A stretch of DNA of 64,000 nt from SCUD01 sp036824505. GTDB taxonomy: Bacteria; Pseudomonadota; Gammaproteobacteria; Steroidobacterales; Steroidobacteraceae. The DNA lies in assembly GCA_036824505.1 (NCBI GenBank), contig DAITAA010000001.1, positions 124,001-188,000 on the forward strand, given 5' to 3'. This document shows, in pieces, positions 45,080 through 53,097 of the stretch (position 1 is its first letter; each line of letters opens with the position of its first letter). The notes under the pieces are model-generated. The model was not told the DNA's origin. It saw only the letters and a list, made by a program, of their open reading frames with translations, and did no database searches. The position numbers and the translations under genes were made by a program.

Positions 45080-45105
45080 CCGCCGACGGCTCTGCTGACC
45101 GGCGG
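45080..45105 (-). other. Hairpin over the ribosome-binding region of the OsmC-like gene
   Basis: On the minus strand CCGCCG and CGGCGG can pair across a 14-base loop, and the second arm ends three bases before the ATG at 45077, so the purine-rich ribosome-binding stretch would be hidden in the stem. A regulatory role is only a possibility. Confidence 0.35.
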
Positions 45106-45251
45106 AATCGCCACACTCGTCATGTCAATGATGAATCCCCTGAATCTACTGTCGACATTCCTGATGAGGGAGCCTAGTGAACAACTTTGCGGCGCCGCGT
45201 TCAACCGGTAGTTGTCGCGTCTCATGATCGGGTGCCGGGGGGGTGGCCGCG

Positions 45252-46505
45252 CTACACCTCCAGCGGCTTTCCAGCGTCATCTGGGAGCGCGTAGATGAGG
45301 AGCGCCCCCGCGATGAAGAAAGCGGAGGTCAGGGCCAGCGCGGTGCCGATGCCGAATCGAGGCATCGAGGCCAGCGTGCCGATCACAAATGGAGCGAGAG
45401 CGCCGAGTCCGCGGCCGGCATTGTAAGCGAGCCCCTGGCCGGTTGCCCGTGCAGCAGTTGGAAAGAGTTCGGCGAGGAATGACCCGAACAGACTGAAGAA
45501 ACCGTGACCGGCGAAGCCGAGCACGGGGCCAAGCAGCATGAGCACCGCGGGGCTGTGCGCCAGCTGTCCGTAGATCGGCACCAGCAAGGCCGCGACGAGC
45601 ACGAACAGCACGAACGCGCGCCGGCGTCCGATCAGGTCGGCGATGAAACCAAACGAGAGATAGCCAAGATACGCGCCGATCTGCATGGGAATGATCCAGC
45701 TCATCGAGCGCAGCAGCGTCATGCCAGCACCGCCCTGTTCGACGGGAGCGGCGAGAAATCCGGGCAACCAGAAGAACAATCCCCAGTAGGCAAACTGGAG
45801 ACAGCCTGCGAGGAGCGTCGCCAGCACGGTGCGGCGCCAGAGTTTCGGGCCGAACAGGATGGTAAATGGATTTGCACGGGGCACGCCGTGGCTCCGGCGC
45901 TCCACCCAGATGCGCGGCTCGGGAACTCGTCTGCGGATCCACAGCGTGAAGAAAGCGGGCACGGCCCCCAATACGAACAGCCAGCGCCAGGCTTCCGCAC
46001 CGAGGGACAGGACGTCGAGCATTACCGCCGCAACAATGGCTGCCAGGATGTAACCCAACGCCCAGCCGGACTGCATGATGCCGATCGCCTTGGTCCGGTG
46101 TTCTGCCGGCCAGGTCTCGCTCACAAGAGCGGCGCCGGTTGCCCATTCTCCGCCCATGCCGAGTCCAAGCAACGCTCGCCAGATCATCAGTTGCATCAAT
46201 GTCTGGGACGTGGCTGCGCCAAGCGAACAGAGTGAGAAGATCAGGATCGTGAAGATCAGTGTCCGGGCCCGGCCGAACCGGTCTGCGATGAATCCAAAGA
46301 ACAAACCACCCGTTGCGGAAATCAGAAGAGTGATCGTTCCGAGCAGTCCGGCCACCGCGTCATCGAAATGGAAATACGCCTTCAAACGGCCGATCACCAT
46401 CACGTAAAGCATGAAATCCATGGCATCCAGCATCCAGCCGAGCTTGGCGGCCAGCAGCACGCGCCATTGCTCCGCCGTGATCGTGCGATACCAGGGGATC
46501 GACAT
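45252..46505 (-). CDS. MFS transporter of the organic-acid (AAHS/SHS-like) type
   Basis: A 417-residue carrier with twelve segments. LLAAKLGWMLDAMDFMLYVMVI is the typical first segment with a charged Asp, GFIADRFGRARTLIFTILIF the loop 2-3 motif, and GLGMGGEWATGAALVSETWP the segment-4 motif shared with sialate, lactate and aromatic-acid carriers. Substrate probably a carboxylate. It follows the PEP-mutase-family gene with a 41-base gap and may be in one transcript with it. Confidence 0.87.
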   Translation of the reverse strand: MSIPWYRTITAEQWRVLLAAKLGWMLDAMDFMLYVMVIGRLKAYFHFDDAVAGLLGTITLLISATGGLFFGFIADRFGRARTLIFTILIFSLCSLGAATSQTLMQLMIWRALLGLGMGGEWATGAALVSETWPAEHRTKAIGIMQSGWALGYILAAIVAAVMLDVLSLGAEAWRWLFVLGAVPAFFTLWIRRRVPEPRIWVERRSHGVPRANPFTILFGPKLWRRTVLATLLAGCLQFAYWGLFFWLPGFLAAPVEQGGAGMTLLRSMSWIIPMQIGAYLGYLSFGFIADLIGRRRAFVLFVLVAALLVPIYGQLAHSPAVLMLLGPVLGFAGHGFFSLFGSFLAELFPTAARATGQGLAYNAGRGLGALAPFVIGTLASMPRFGIGTALALTSAFFIAGALLIYALPDDAGKPLEV

Positions 46506-46546
46506 CAGTCAGCAATCCGCTGTCCCGCAGAGACTGGCGATGCGCC

Positions 46547-47377
46547 TCACTCCGAGTTGAAGGTCTCGTCCAGGTCCATGGGCGGTATGGCGTGCGCAAG
46601 AGTCGTGAATGTACCCTTCGTGGCGATCTCCGTCGCCGCCTGCATAAAACCGGCCCAGGCGGCGCGAGCCAGTGCGCCACCGACACTGATGCGCCGCACG
46701 CCGAGATCGGCGAGCTCCGCCACGGTCGTGAAATCGCTGCTGACCAGCACATTGACCGCCTTTGGTGCGACCGCATTCACGATGGTGACAATGTCCGTCC
46801 TGTTGCGGATGCCCGGCGCGTAGAGGCAATCGGCACCGACTTCAGCGTAGGCAGTGAGCCGGCGAATTGTCTCCGTGAGGTCGGGGCGACCCACGATAAA
46901 GCCCTCTGACCTTCCTGTCAGCAGTATTCCCGTGCCGCTCTCGTCGATTGCACGTCGTGCCGCACGGACTCGTTCCACGGCAAGTCCGAAATCGAGCAGA
47001 GGGCGTGATGCGTCGCCGGTGGAGTCCTCGATGGAGAGTCCGGCGATCCCGGTCGCGGTCGCGGCGGCGACATTGGCGCCGACTGCGGCCGGTTCGATGG
47101 CGAAACCGCCCTCGAAATCCGCATTGACCGGTATCTTGACGGCGCCGGTGATCGACCGCAGGTGCGCCAGCACTTCTGGAAGCGTTGCACGGTTATCGGC
47201 CTTGCCCAGGCTCCAGGCAAATCCGGAACTGGTCGTTGCAAGTGCCGGAAAACCGAGCATGGCCAGCAGGCGGGCACTGCCGGCATCCCAGGGATTTGGA
47301 ATGACGAAACAGCCGGACTGGTGCAGCTCGCGAAAGACGCGACAACGCTCGCCGGGGTTCAGACTACTGTCGGGCAT
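46547..47377 (-). CDS. Isocitrate lyase / PEP phosphonomutase superfamily protein
   Basis: A 276-residue TIM-barrel protein. FVIPNPWDAGSARLLAMLGFPALATTSSGFAWSLG, VNADFEGGF (metal-binding Asp) and GLSIEDSTG (Glu-Asp pair) are the conserved active-site segments. The Cys of the KKCGH loop that isocitrate and methylisocitrate lyases need is absent, so a lyase or mutase acting on another 2-oxo or phosphonate compound is more likely, as in the YfcO/oxaloacetate-decarboxylase-like group. Confidence 0.85.
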   Translation of the reverse strand: MPDSSLNPGERCRVFRELHQSGCFVIPNPWDAGSARLLAMLGFPALATTSSGFAWSLGKADNRATLPEVLAHLRSITGAVKIPVNADFEGGFAIEPAAVGANVAAATATGIAGLSIEDSTGDASRPLLDFGLAVERVRAARRAIDESGTGILLTGRSEGFIVGRPDLTETIRRLTAYAEVGADCLYAPGIRNRTDIVTIVNAVAPKAVNVLVSSDFTTVAELADLGVRRISVGGALARAAWAGFMQAATEIATKGTFTTLAHAIPPMDLDETFNSE

Positions 47378-47393
47378 CTGGTGCAGACCTATG

Positions 47394-47648
47394 TCAGGGG
47401 ACGGCTGATTGAATGCATCCGTGCTTCTTGACGATCCGTTCCGTCGAGGCGGGATGCCGCACTAGTTCCTCCGGCGACCGGCCGGGCCTTTGTGTGAGCA
47501 CCCCTCCGCAATTGGGGCAGCGACCATGAAGGACATCCAGTGCGCAGCTGCGGCAGAACGTGCACTCGAACGAGCAGATGAACGCATCGGGGGAATCGCC
47601 GGGGAGGTCCTTGTTGCAGCATTCGCAGTTGGGACGCAGCTGCAGCAT
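47394..47648 (-). CDS. DUF1272 zinc-ribbon protein
   Basis: An 84-residue cysteine-rich protein. The start at 47648 gives MLQLRPNCECCNKDLP at once, the DUF1272 signature. Cysteines are arranged as CECC, FICSFECTFCRSC and GRCPNCGG, able to hold two or three zinc ions. The basic C-terminal tail is outside the domain. Function unknown. It begins five bases downstream of the GNAT gene's stop, in the same operon. Confidence 0.88.
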   Translation of the reverse strand: MLQLRPNCECCNKDLPGDSPDAFICSFECTFCRSCALDVLHGRCPNCGGVLTQRPGRSPEELVRHPASTERIVKKHGCIQSAVP

Positions 47649-47652
47649 CAGG

Positions 47653-48108
47653 CTACTCGAATGACTTGCCGTACACGAAGAAGGTCTCGTCGCGCACCCA
47701 GTCCAGCGACTCGTAGAGCGATTGCGCGATCGTATTTGTCCTTGCCGTCGAGAGTTCCATGCGGGCGGCGCCGGTCTTCTTCGCGTGTACTTCGGCGACC
47801 AGCATAAGCGACCTGCCGGCTCCCGTGCCACGGGCTCCGGGGCTTACAAACAAATCGTACAGCACAAAGGTATGCGCCGCCCTGACCGAGCAGAATGTTG
47901 GATACAACTGGCAGAACCCGACCACCTTCCTGGCGTCAGTTTCAGCGACGAACAATACTGATTCATTACGCTGCAGGCGCTCCTGGATGAATTGCCGGGC
48001 GCGCGGCAAGTCGGGCGGTTGCTTGTAGAACTGCCGGTACGCATCAAACAGCGGTGCGACGGAATCGAGGTCCTTTATGGTCGCGAGTCTGGTCGTGATT
48101 GTTGTCAT
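47653..48108 (-). CDS. GNAT family N-acetyltransferase
   Basis: A 151-residue acetyltransferase. TTRLATIKDLDSVAPLFDAYRQFY is the usual N-terminal strand and helix; LYDLFVSPGARGTGAGRSLM is motif A (R-G-T-G-A-G) and ARTNTIAQSLYESLDWVRDETFFVYGK is motif B. It resembles small amine or amino-acid acetyltransferases. It overlaps a second GNAT gene by four bases (ATGA). Confidence 0.88.
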   Translation of the reverse strand: MTTITTRLATIKDLDSVAPLFDAYRQFYKQPPDLPRARQFIQERLQRNESVLFVAETDARKVVGFCQLYPTFCSVRAAHTFVLYDLFVSPGARGTGAGRSLMLVAEVHAKKTGAARMELSTARTNTIAQSLYESLDWVRDETFFVYGKSFE

Positions 48109-48602
48109 TGGATGGTCTTCTCCAGCACCTCGAATTCAATCGACGGTGATTTCGGATATCCATGAGTATCGTCGGCGACGAACGGCTTCTTCCGGCTAGT
48201 CCGTCGATAGCCGCGGCGCTGGTAGAAGTCAATCAGCTCGTGCCGGACCGAGATCACCGACATTGTAATCACTTTCACACGCCAGCTTTCCCGGGCCACG
48301 CTCTCCGCTGCCTGCATGATCTCTTTTCCGATGCCCCGGCCTTGCAGTCCCGGTTTCACCACCAGCATTCCGAGCTCGCAGCGGGTGTCGTGGAGCTCAA
48401 GATGTGCGCAACCTATGATCTCGGCGTCTTTGATGCAAAGGAGGATCTTGGATCCTTCCCGCGCCATCAAACCCTCGATATCCGCCTTGTTCGTCCGGGT
48501 GCCGTCGAGGAGGTCGGCCTCGGTCGTCCAGCCTTGCCTGCTGGAATCGCCTCGATAGGCCGAATTGACCAATGCGGCAATCCGCGCCGCCTCAACCGGC
48601 AA
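48105..48602 (-). CDS. GNAT family N-acetyltransferase, start uncertain
   Basis: A GNAT protein of about 165 residues. LGMLVVKPGLQGRGIGKEIM is motif A and SVRHELIDFYQRRGYRRT is motif B. The TTG at 48602 used here has no spaced ribosome-binding site, and the family's first strand (LFREALP..AARIAALVN) begins about six residues before it. Reading upstream in frame gives a CTG at 48638 that overlaps the stop of the preceding gene, with AGG seven bases before. The real start may be that CTG, or the gene depends on coupled translation. Confidence 0.8.
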   Translation of the reverse strand: MPVEAARIAALVNSAYRGDSSRQGWTTEADLLDGTRTNKADIEGLMAREGSKILLCIKDAEIIGCAHLELHDTRCELGMLVVKPGLQGRGIGKEIMQAAESVARESWRVKVITMSVISVRHELIDFYQRRGYRRTSRKKPFVADDTHGYPKSPSIEFEVLEKTIQ

Positions 48603-48634
48603 CGCCTCGCGAAATAATAACGCTTGATGTGCTG

Positions 48635-49540
48635 TCAGATACCCGCCTGCAGGTATTCCCGGAGGGATTGCCGCTGATTCACGGGCAGGATGCGCAGCGC
48701 TTCCATCATGTCGATCGCGTCGCCATGAGCATAGTAGAGCATCAGCGCAGCGAATGATTTCTGCAGAGAGTCGGTTGCCGCGCCGTATTGTGCGCGAAGA
48801 GCCTCTTCCGGCACATGCTGGACATGAATCGTCTTGCCAGCGATCTGCTCCGCCAGCCGCACGACTTCCAGCGGACTCATCGCATCCGGGCCGCCCAGCT
48901 TGATGACGGTGTTCTTCGCCTGCGGATTGCCGACCGCGGCCGTGACGAAGCGGGCGACATCCTGGAAGGAAATCCAGCTCGTCTTTCTCTGCCCGTCACC
49001 ATAGATCCTGGCGGTGGCGCTGGCGACGTCGAAGCCCAACGCTGGACCCAGCCACACCTCCATGAAACACGTCGGTTGGAGGATTGTGTAAGACATGCGG
49101 CTGCGTCGTATGCGTTCTTCGACGGCGCGTTTCGCGGACTGCAGCGGGAAATCCAGATCAATTGTCGGAAACGAAACCAGGATGAAATGCCCGACGCCAG
49201 CCTGTTCGGCTGCCTCGACGAGGTTCAGCTGACCCTGCAGATCGACACTCTCGATCGAGTCGCCTTGCTGTCTCGCAACCGTCGATGAGACAGTTGAGAT
49301 GACGGTGCTTGCACCGCGGCACGCCGCTTTCAGCGAGCCGGGATTCTTCAGATCGCCGTGGATGATCTCTGCGCCGAGATCCTTCAGCCGTGCGACCTTG
49401 TCCGGATTCGACGATGTCCTGACCAGCGCCCGGACCGCGCAGCCCTGTACCGAGAGCAGGCGGCAGATCTCGCTGCCCAGCATGCCGGTTGAACCTGCGA
49501 CGAGGCAGAGGTCGCCAGTCATACTTTGTGTGGACGTCAT
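48635..49540 (-). CDS. NmrA-like NAD(P)-binding protein (atypical SDR)
   Basis: A 301-residue protein of the NmrA/isoflavone-reductase type. LCLVAGSTGMLGSEICRLLSVQG is the nucleotide-binding motif, VRALVRTSSNPDKVARLKDLGAEIIHGDLKNPGSL the second, and SYTILQPTCFMEVWLG the conserved active-site block. It may be a redox sensor or a quinone reductase; unresolved. GGAGG lies four bases before the ATG at 49540, and an ATG seven codons later is also possible. Confidence 0.87.
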   Translation of the reverse strand: MTSTQSMTGDLCLVAGSTGMLGSEICRLLSVQGCAVRALVRTSSNPDKVARLKDLGAEIIHGDLKNPGSLKAACRGASTVISTVSSTVARQQGDSIESVDLQGQLNLVEAAEQAGVGHFILVSFPTIDLDFPLQSAKRAVEERIRRSRMSYTILQPTCFMEVWLGPALGFDVASATARIYGDGQRKTSWISFQDVARFVTAAVGNPQAKNTVIKLGGPDAMSPLEVVRLAEQIAGKTIHVQHVPEEALRAQYGAATDSLQKSFAALMLYYAHGDAIDMMEALRILPVNQRQSLREYLQAGI

Positions 49541-49636
49541 GATGCCTCCGTCAGTCCAGCCCGCAATTCACTTCGCAGCCAGCCAGGTGGCGCATTGATG
49601 TCCGAATCGTGGCTGGGGAATTCATTCGCTCGCGGC

Positions 49637-49840
49637 TCACAGTTTTAAGAACTTTGGAATAATTATAAGCACGATCCCGATTGCGACAAGAACGATCGTG
49701 TTGGAAACAAAGTACGGGAAGATCATGAGCGCCAGACCGCAGACAAACGGAACGACAGCACGCTGCTTCCTGCCGTACATGAAAAAACCGAGCCCGATTG
49801 ACCCGAACAGCAGACCCCAGATGATCCAGGACTCATTCAT
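49637..49840 (-). CDS. Small two-segment membrane protein, 67 residues
   Basis: A 67-residue protein with two to three hydrophobic segments. WGLLFGSIGLGFFMYGRKQRA and VPFVCGLALMIFPYFVSNT match a widespread family of small proteobacterial membrane proteins that is sometimes labelled amino acid transport protein without evidence. Function unknown. It stands alone, 96 bases before the next gene on the strand. Confidence 0.75.
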   Translation of the reverse strand: MNESWIIWGLLFGSIGLGFFMYGRKQRAVVPFVCGLALMIFPYFVSNTIVLVAIGIVLIIIPKFLKL

Positions 49841-49885
49841 CGTTCCTCGTGACCTCGCTGGCAGATGGTCATCGCCGGGTGGCGT

Positions 49886-50255
49886 TCACAGGAGCGCCTT
49901 CACTTGCCTGCGTAGCGCGGGTACGACCTCCCGCATGAACCAGGGATTGCGCCGCATCCAAAGCTGATTCCGGGGGCTGGGGTGCGGAAGAGGGAGACGG
50001 GAAGGCCAGTAGCTGCGCCAGCTCTGCGCTGCTTTCGTCACGGACCCTGCGGCAGCTCCGAGATGATACGCCTGCGCATACTGGCCAAGAATCAATGTGA
50101 GCTGGACATTTCTGATGGCGGCCAGGAGCCTGGCCTGCGATGAGAATCTTCGCTTCGGCGTGGATCTGAAGCACGGGGCGCGCGCCAAAAGGGAGTGCAG
50201 GCTCGCAGATCCTGCAGGCGCGCACCCGTGGCAGCAGCTGTCGCAGGGAAGTCAT
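49886..50255 (-). pseudogene. Decayed uracil-DNA-glycosylase-family gene with internal deletion
   Basis: Two frames carry the two ends of one protein. From the ATG at 50255, TSLRQLLPRVRACRIC...ILIAGQAPG gives the N-terminus with motif A (GQAPG). From about 50130 a second frame reads RLLAAIRNVQLTLILGQYAQAYHL and ends LPLPHPSPRNQLWMRRNPWF with motif B (HPSPRN). In intact relatives roughly 70-80 residues lie between these parts, so they are lost here with a change of frame. The junction GGCTCCTGGC (50121-50130) can encode either side, which points to deletion between short repeats. Confidence 0.8.
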
Positions 50256-50280
50256 GTTTATCCGATATGACGGAAGTGAC

Positions 50281-50904
50281 TCACGGGCCAAAGTCAGTGA
50301 TCGCATATTCCAGTTCATCGTCCGCGCCCCCGAACACAGGATCGATCCGGAGCGACGTGGGATATCCGAACATGGGATCGAACTGCACCTTGAAGCAGTC
50401 AGGATGCAGCGCGACCTGGCTCTCGATGTATTGGAACAATCCGTCAACCGTGAGTGACTGCAACCAGGCCGAATCGACGCCCTTGATATTGCCCGATGCC
50501 CGGCCGTCACGAACCGTGAGTTTCAGAGGCGTGGAATTGGGCCAAACCGGCAGTTGGCGGAATGAGGCCCGCTGGATCGTCATGCTGTAGCTGTTGATGC
50601 CGGTTCCCTGCCACCTGGTTTTCGCTGCCGCCAGCGCCGCTGGCAGGTCATCGTACCGGCAAGCGTCAGGTACGTTGGCGGGACTGATCGTCCTGTTGTC
50701 GACCGCGACACCGGCGGGCTGCGGCCGGGCCTCCGGCGGCAGTTCGGGTGAAGCGCGGACATTTGCCGGGCGCGTCGCCGCTGCCTCGCCTTGCGCCGTT
50801 TCTCCGCGCCCCGGCTGCTCATTCGAGCAGGACAACACCACGACGCAGACCATGCCGGCCAGGCTGATCTCGACCATCGCCAGCAAGCCACGAGGGCCAG
50901 TCAT
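50281..50904 (-). CDS. DUF6174-like lipoprotein
   Basis: A 207-residue exported protein. The ATG at 50904 overlaps the stop of the gene before it by four bases and opens a signal peptide with a lipobox (VLSC), so it is probably a lipoprotein. After a Pro/Ala/Glu linker, the C-terminal 110 residues begin TRWQGTGINSYSMTIQR and contain VRDGRASGN and VDGLFQYIE, as in DUF6174 proteins. The ending FDPMFGYPTSLRIDPV...DDELEYAITDF is also typical. Function unknown. Confidence 0.75.
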   Translation of the reverse strand: MTGPRGLLAMVEISLAGMVCVVVLSCSNEQPGRGETAQGEAAATRPANVRASPELPPEARPQPAGVAVDNRTISPANVPDACRYDDLPAALAAAKTRWQGTGINSYSMTIQRASFRQLPVWPNSTPLKLTVRDGRASGNIKGVDSAWLQSLTVDGLFQYIESQVALHPDCFKVQFDPMFGYPTSLRIDPVFGGADDELEYAITDFGP

Positions 50905-51332
50905 TTTCTGACCGGCTTGCCATGGGTGCGCGAACGACTTGCATCCGCTCGCGCAAGAATGGATGGCATCAACGCAAACAGCAGCAGCATTGCCAGATAG
51001 ACACCGCCGGAGACGGGATCTCTGCTTGCGATGTACTGTGCGATTGACTGATCCTGAATTACGACCGTAAGCAGGAGTTCGGCGGCGATCAACAGGGCCA
51101 GTGCCAGGCATCCGGTAGCCAGCCGAGTTCGGCATGAGGGCGCCAGCGCGAATCGGTTCGCAACGTATCGGGCGGCAACCACGATGGCCACAAGCATGAG
51201 CGGCATTTCGATGAGTTCGGCCGCTCGAACGCCCAGGCGTGGCACGAGAAATGGTACGCGAATCGAGCCCAGCACGAAGCCGGTGCCAAATACCAGCGCG
51301 AAATAGCAAAGACCAGCCTTGATGATGCTCAT
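50901..51332 (-). CDS. Hypothetical integral membrane protein
   Basis: A 143-residue protein with four predicted segments, starting SIIKAGLCYFALVFGTGFVLGSIRVPFLVPRLG and ending with a basic tail. The first helix and the loop RVPFLVPRLGVRAAELIEMPLML recur in a small uncharacterised family. The ATG at 51332 is chosen because it directly precedes the first helix. It overlaps the lipoprotein gene by four bases and lies nine bases behind the DUF3465 gene. Confidence 0.72.
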   Translation of the reverse strand: MSIIKAGLCYFALVFGTGFVLGSIRVPFLVPRLGVRAAELIEMPLMLVAIVVAARYVANRFALAPSCRTRLATGCLALALLIAAELLLTVVIQDQSIAQYIASRDPVSGGVYLAMLLLFALMPSILARADASRSRTHGKPVRK

Positions 51333-51340
51333 TCGATGAT

Positions 51341-51796
51341 CTAGTCGAATACCTGCCCGTCGTGTCTTATCCACCCGGCCGCGTGGCTTCCTTCCGGGTC
51401 CCGATGGGTCCAATGGACGATGCCGCCCTTTGGATTCCATTCGTATTCACCACTGAAGGCGACGACGTCGCCTTCATGCAAGGGCGAAACCCTGGGGGCC
51501 AGATCAATGTTGTGGGCAATCAACACGGTCTGCCGCGGGCTCACCCGGACGATGAAGCGCTGATGATGGCTGCCGTCATTGTCATCGGAAAGGATCTTGA
51601 CGACAGTTCCCTGGCCCTCGACCACGACATTACTGGCGTGGCTGTCGAAAGCGGCGGCAAGTGTCGAATCATTGCCGGCAGCGGCTGGTGTGGCAACGGC
51701 AGGCGTGCGTCCAGCATGGTCCCGAACGGATGCCAGGACCGCGACGACGATGACGACGACCGCCGAAAGCAGGAGTCTTTTCGCGCGCAAGCTCAT
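51341..51796 (-). CDS. DUF3465 exported protein
   Basis: A 151-residue protein with an N-terminal hydrophobic anchor (LLLSAVVVIVVAVLASV) and a periplasmic OB-like domain. GQGTVVKILSDDNDGSHHQRFIVRVSPRQTVLIAHNIDLAPRV and FSGEYEWNPKGGIVHWTHRDP are characteristic of DUF3465. The His and Trp residues near the end suggest a binding site. Function unknown. The ATG at 51796 gives the shortest sensible N-terminus. Confidence 0.85.
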   Translation of the reverse strand: MSLRAKRLLLSAVVVIVVAVLASVRDHAGRTPAVATPAAAGNDSTLAAAFDSHASNVVVEGQGTVVKILSDDNDGSHHQRFIVRVSPRQTVLIAHNIDLAPRVSPLHEGDVVAFSGEYEWNPKGGIVHWTHRDPEGSHAAGWIRHDGQVFD

Positions 51797-51844
51797 CTCA
51801 TGTTTGGGCTGTGCTGCTGGCACACGCTGCGTTCAAACGAGCCG

Positions 51845-52282
51845 TCAAGTCGCATATCCCCGGGCCTCTCGAAGCGGAATCTTGCTTCGTGCGAAAACTC
51901 CGCTTCCCCTGCCGATCTCGTTTCCCGCTGAGTCATAGACCACCGCTTCAGCGATGAACTGCGCTCTCTTGCGATCAACCACGCGCCCGACGGAACGAAG
52001 CGTTCCGGACGAAATGGGCCTCGTGAAGCATGTCGTGAACGCGGTCGTCAGCACGAACATATCCCGTTCCAGGGAATTGGCGGCGAAGAAAGCGGCATCA
52101 TCCAGCATCTTGAAATAGACGGAGCCATGCACGGCTCCCGCAGAGTGAAACAACTTTTCGGACACCTCGATCTCGATCGTTGCCTCCCCATCGGATACCT
52201 TGATGCTCGGGCGGTAGAACGCGTTGATGGGAGCCGCCAGGTACATGTTCTGGAGAGCGAGAAAATGCGGATCGTCACTCAT
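51845..52282 (-). CDS. PaaI-family acyl-CoA thioesterase (hotdog fold)
   Basis: A 145-residue hotdog-fold protein. LFHSAGAVHGSVYFKMLDDAAFFAANS has the catalytic area (HG-x-xxxxxDDAA) of PaaI and 4HBT thioesterases, and RSVGRVVDRKRAQFIAEAVVYDSAGNEIGRGSG is the usual second half. It should hydrolyse an acyl- or phenylacetyl-CoA thioester as a tetramer. Its ATG overlaps the end of a possible 27-codon gene. Confidence 0.87.
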   Translation of the reverse strand: MSDDPHFLALQNMYLAAPINAFYRPSIKVSDGEATIEIEVSEKLFHSAGAVHGSVYFKMLDDAAFFAANSLERDMFVLTTAFTTCFTRPISSGTLRSVGRVVDRKRAQFIAEAVVYDSAGNEIGRGSGVFARSKIPLREARGYAT

Positions 52283-52358
52283 GTTTTCGCACCCGCATCC
52301 AGCGAACAGCGACCACTATGACGAGCAGATCAAGCAATAGCGCAATCAGGCCAAACAT
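52275..52358 (-). CDS. Possible 27-residue membrane peptide
   Basis: A 27-codon frame starting ATG TTT GGC and reading MFGLIALLLDLLVIVVAVRW before a basic tail (MRVRKHE). The hydrophobic stretch is long enough to cross the membrane. It ends inside the first codons of the thioesterase gene (ATGAGTGA), a layout used for coupled translation. Against it, AGG is directly next to the ATG, so the ribosome site is poorly spaced. Only comparison with relatives can decide. Confidence 0.35.
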   Translation of the reverse strand: MFGLIALLLDLLVIVVAVRWMRVRKHE

Positions 52359-52376
52359 CCTGCGCCCGGGAACAGA

Positions 52377-52406
52377 CGCTTGCCAAGCGGTGACAACGCG
52401 TTGTCA
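52377..52406. repeat. Two adjacent palindromes between membrane gene and thioesterase
   Basis: CGCTT-GCC-AAGCG (52377-52389) is followed after one base by the 16-base perfect palindrome TGACAACGCGTTGTCA (52391-52406). The palindrome includes the stop codon of the upstream membrane-protein gene. No T-run follows, so a standard terminator is unlikely; an operator or mRNA-processing signal is possible. Confidence 0.5.
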
Positions 52407-53090
52407 GGCCGCATCGTGACCTTGCCGTGCCTCAGGCACCAGCCACAACAGGAAGCGACCGTGGATGGCGCCAACGGCAGCACCTGCGGCCGCGAGCGCG
52501 ACGCCAACAGCGAGCGCAACGGAAATCTTGTCCGTCAGGTAGCTGCTGGCGTGGGCCCCAAGAAAGATGATCGGCATGCCGACAGCCCAGGCCAATGCAT
52601 TGGCCGGCAACCACCAGCCGGCGCGGGCGACCTGGTGGCGAAGACTTCGCCATTGAAAGAAAGCCAGGATCGGTCCTGCGACCAGACCCATGCCGGCGGC
52701 AAGCGCGAGTTGCAATGACTCGCTGATTTCGGGCGGTGGGGTCGTATCGGTCGACTGGCTGAGGCTCATGATGGTGCTGGGCACCATGCCGATGGCCCAG
52801 GCAGCTATGGCGCCGACGACACTTGCGCGCACCCAGCCCGCAAGTTCCGGCAGCCTGGCTTTCAGCACCCTGCCCTGTGCCAAGCCGACCACCAGTCCCT
52901 CGAACGCGCCGAGCAGGATGAAGACGGCAGCCAGCGTCAACGCCTCGGGAAGTCCATGCGGTTCGCCCATCCGGCTGGCAAAGACATAGCCCACCGCGGC
53001 GACTGTGCCGAGGCCCAGCAATTCGGCAAGACTATTGGCAGCCACCCAGCGCCACCAGAAACGGCTGTACAGGAAGGTTGTGTGGAACAT
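52404..53090 (-). CDS. Hypothetical integral membrane protein, 228 residues
   Basis: A protein with six hydrophobic segments and Gly/Ala-rich helices. The opening FWWRWVAANSLAELLGLGTVAAVGYVF and the repeated FEGLVVGLAQGRVLKARLPELAGWVRASVVGAIAAWAIGMVPST / FFQWRSLRHQVARAGWWLPANALAWAVGMPIIF pattern (Q-W-x-x-L-R-x-x, then W-x-x-A-x-x-x-A-W-x-x-G) indicate an internal duplication found in a family of uncharacterised membrane proteins. The stop codon lies within a 16-base palindrome. Confidence 0.75.
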   Translation of the reverse strand: MFHTTFLYSRFWWRWVAANSLAELLGLGTVAAVGYVFASRMGEPHGLPEALTLAAVFILLGAFEGLVVGLAQGRVLKARLPELAGWVRASVVGAIAAWAIGMVPSTIMSLSQSTDTTPPPEISESLQLALAAGMGLVAGPILAFFQWRSLRHQVARAGWWLPANALAWAVGMPIIFLGAHASSYLTDKISVALAVGVALAAAGAAVGAIHGRFLLWLVPEARQGHDAA

Positions 53091-53097
53091 GAGCTTG

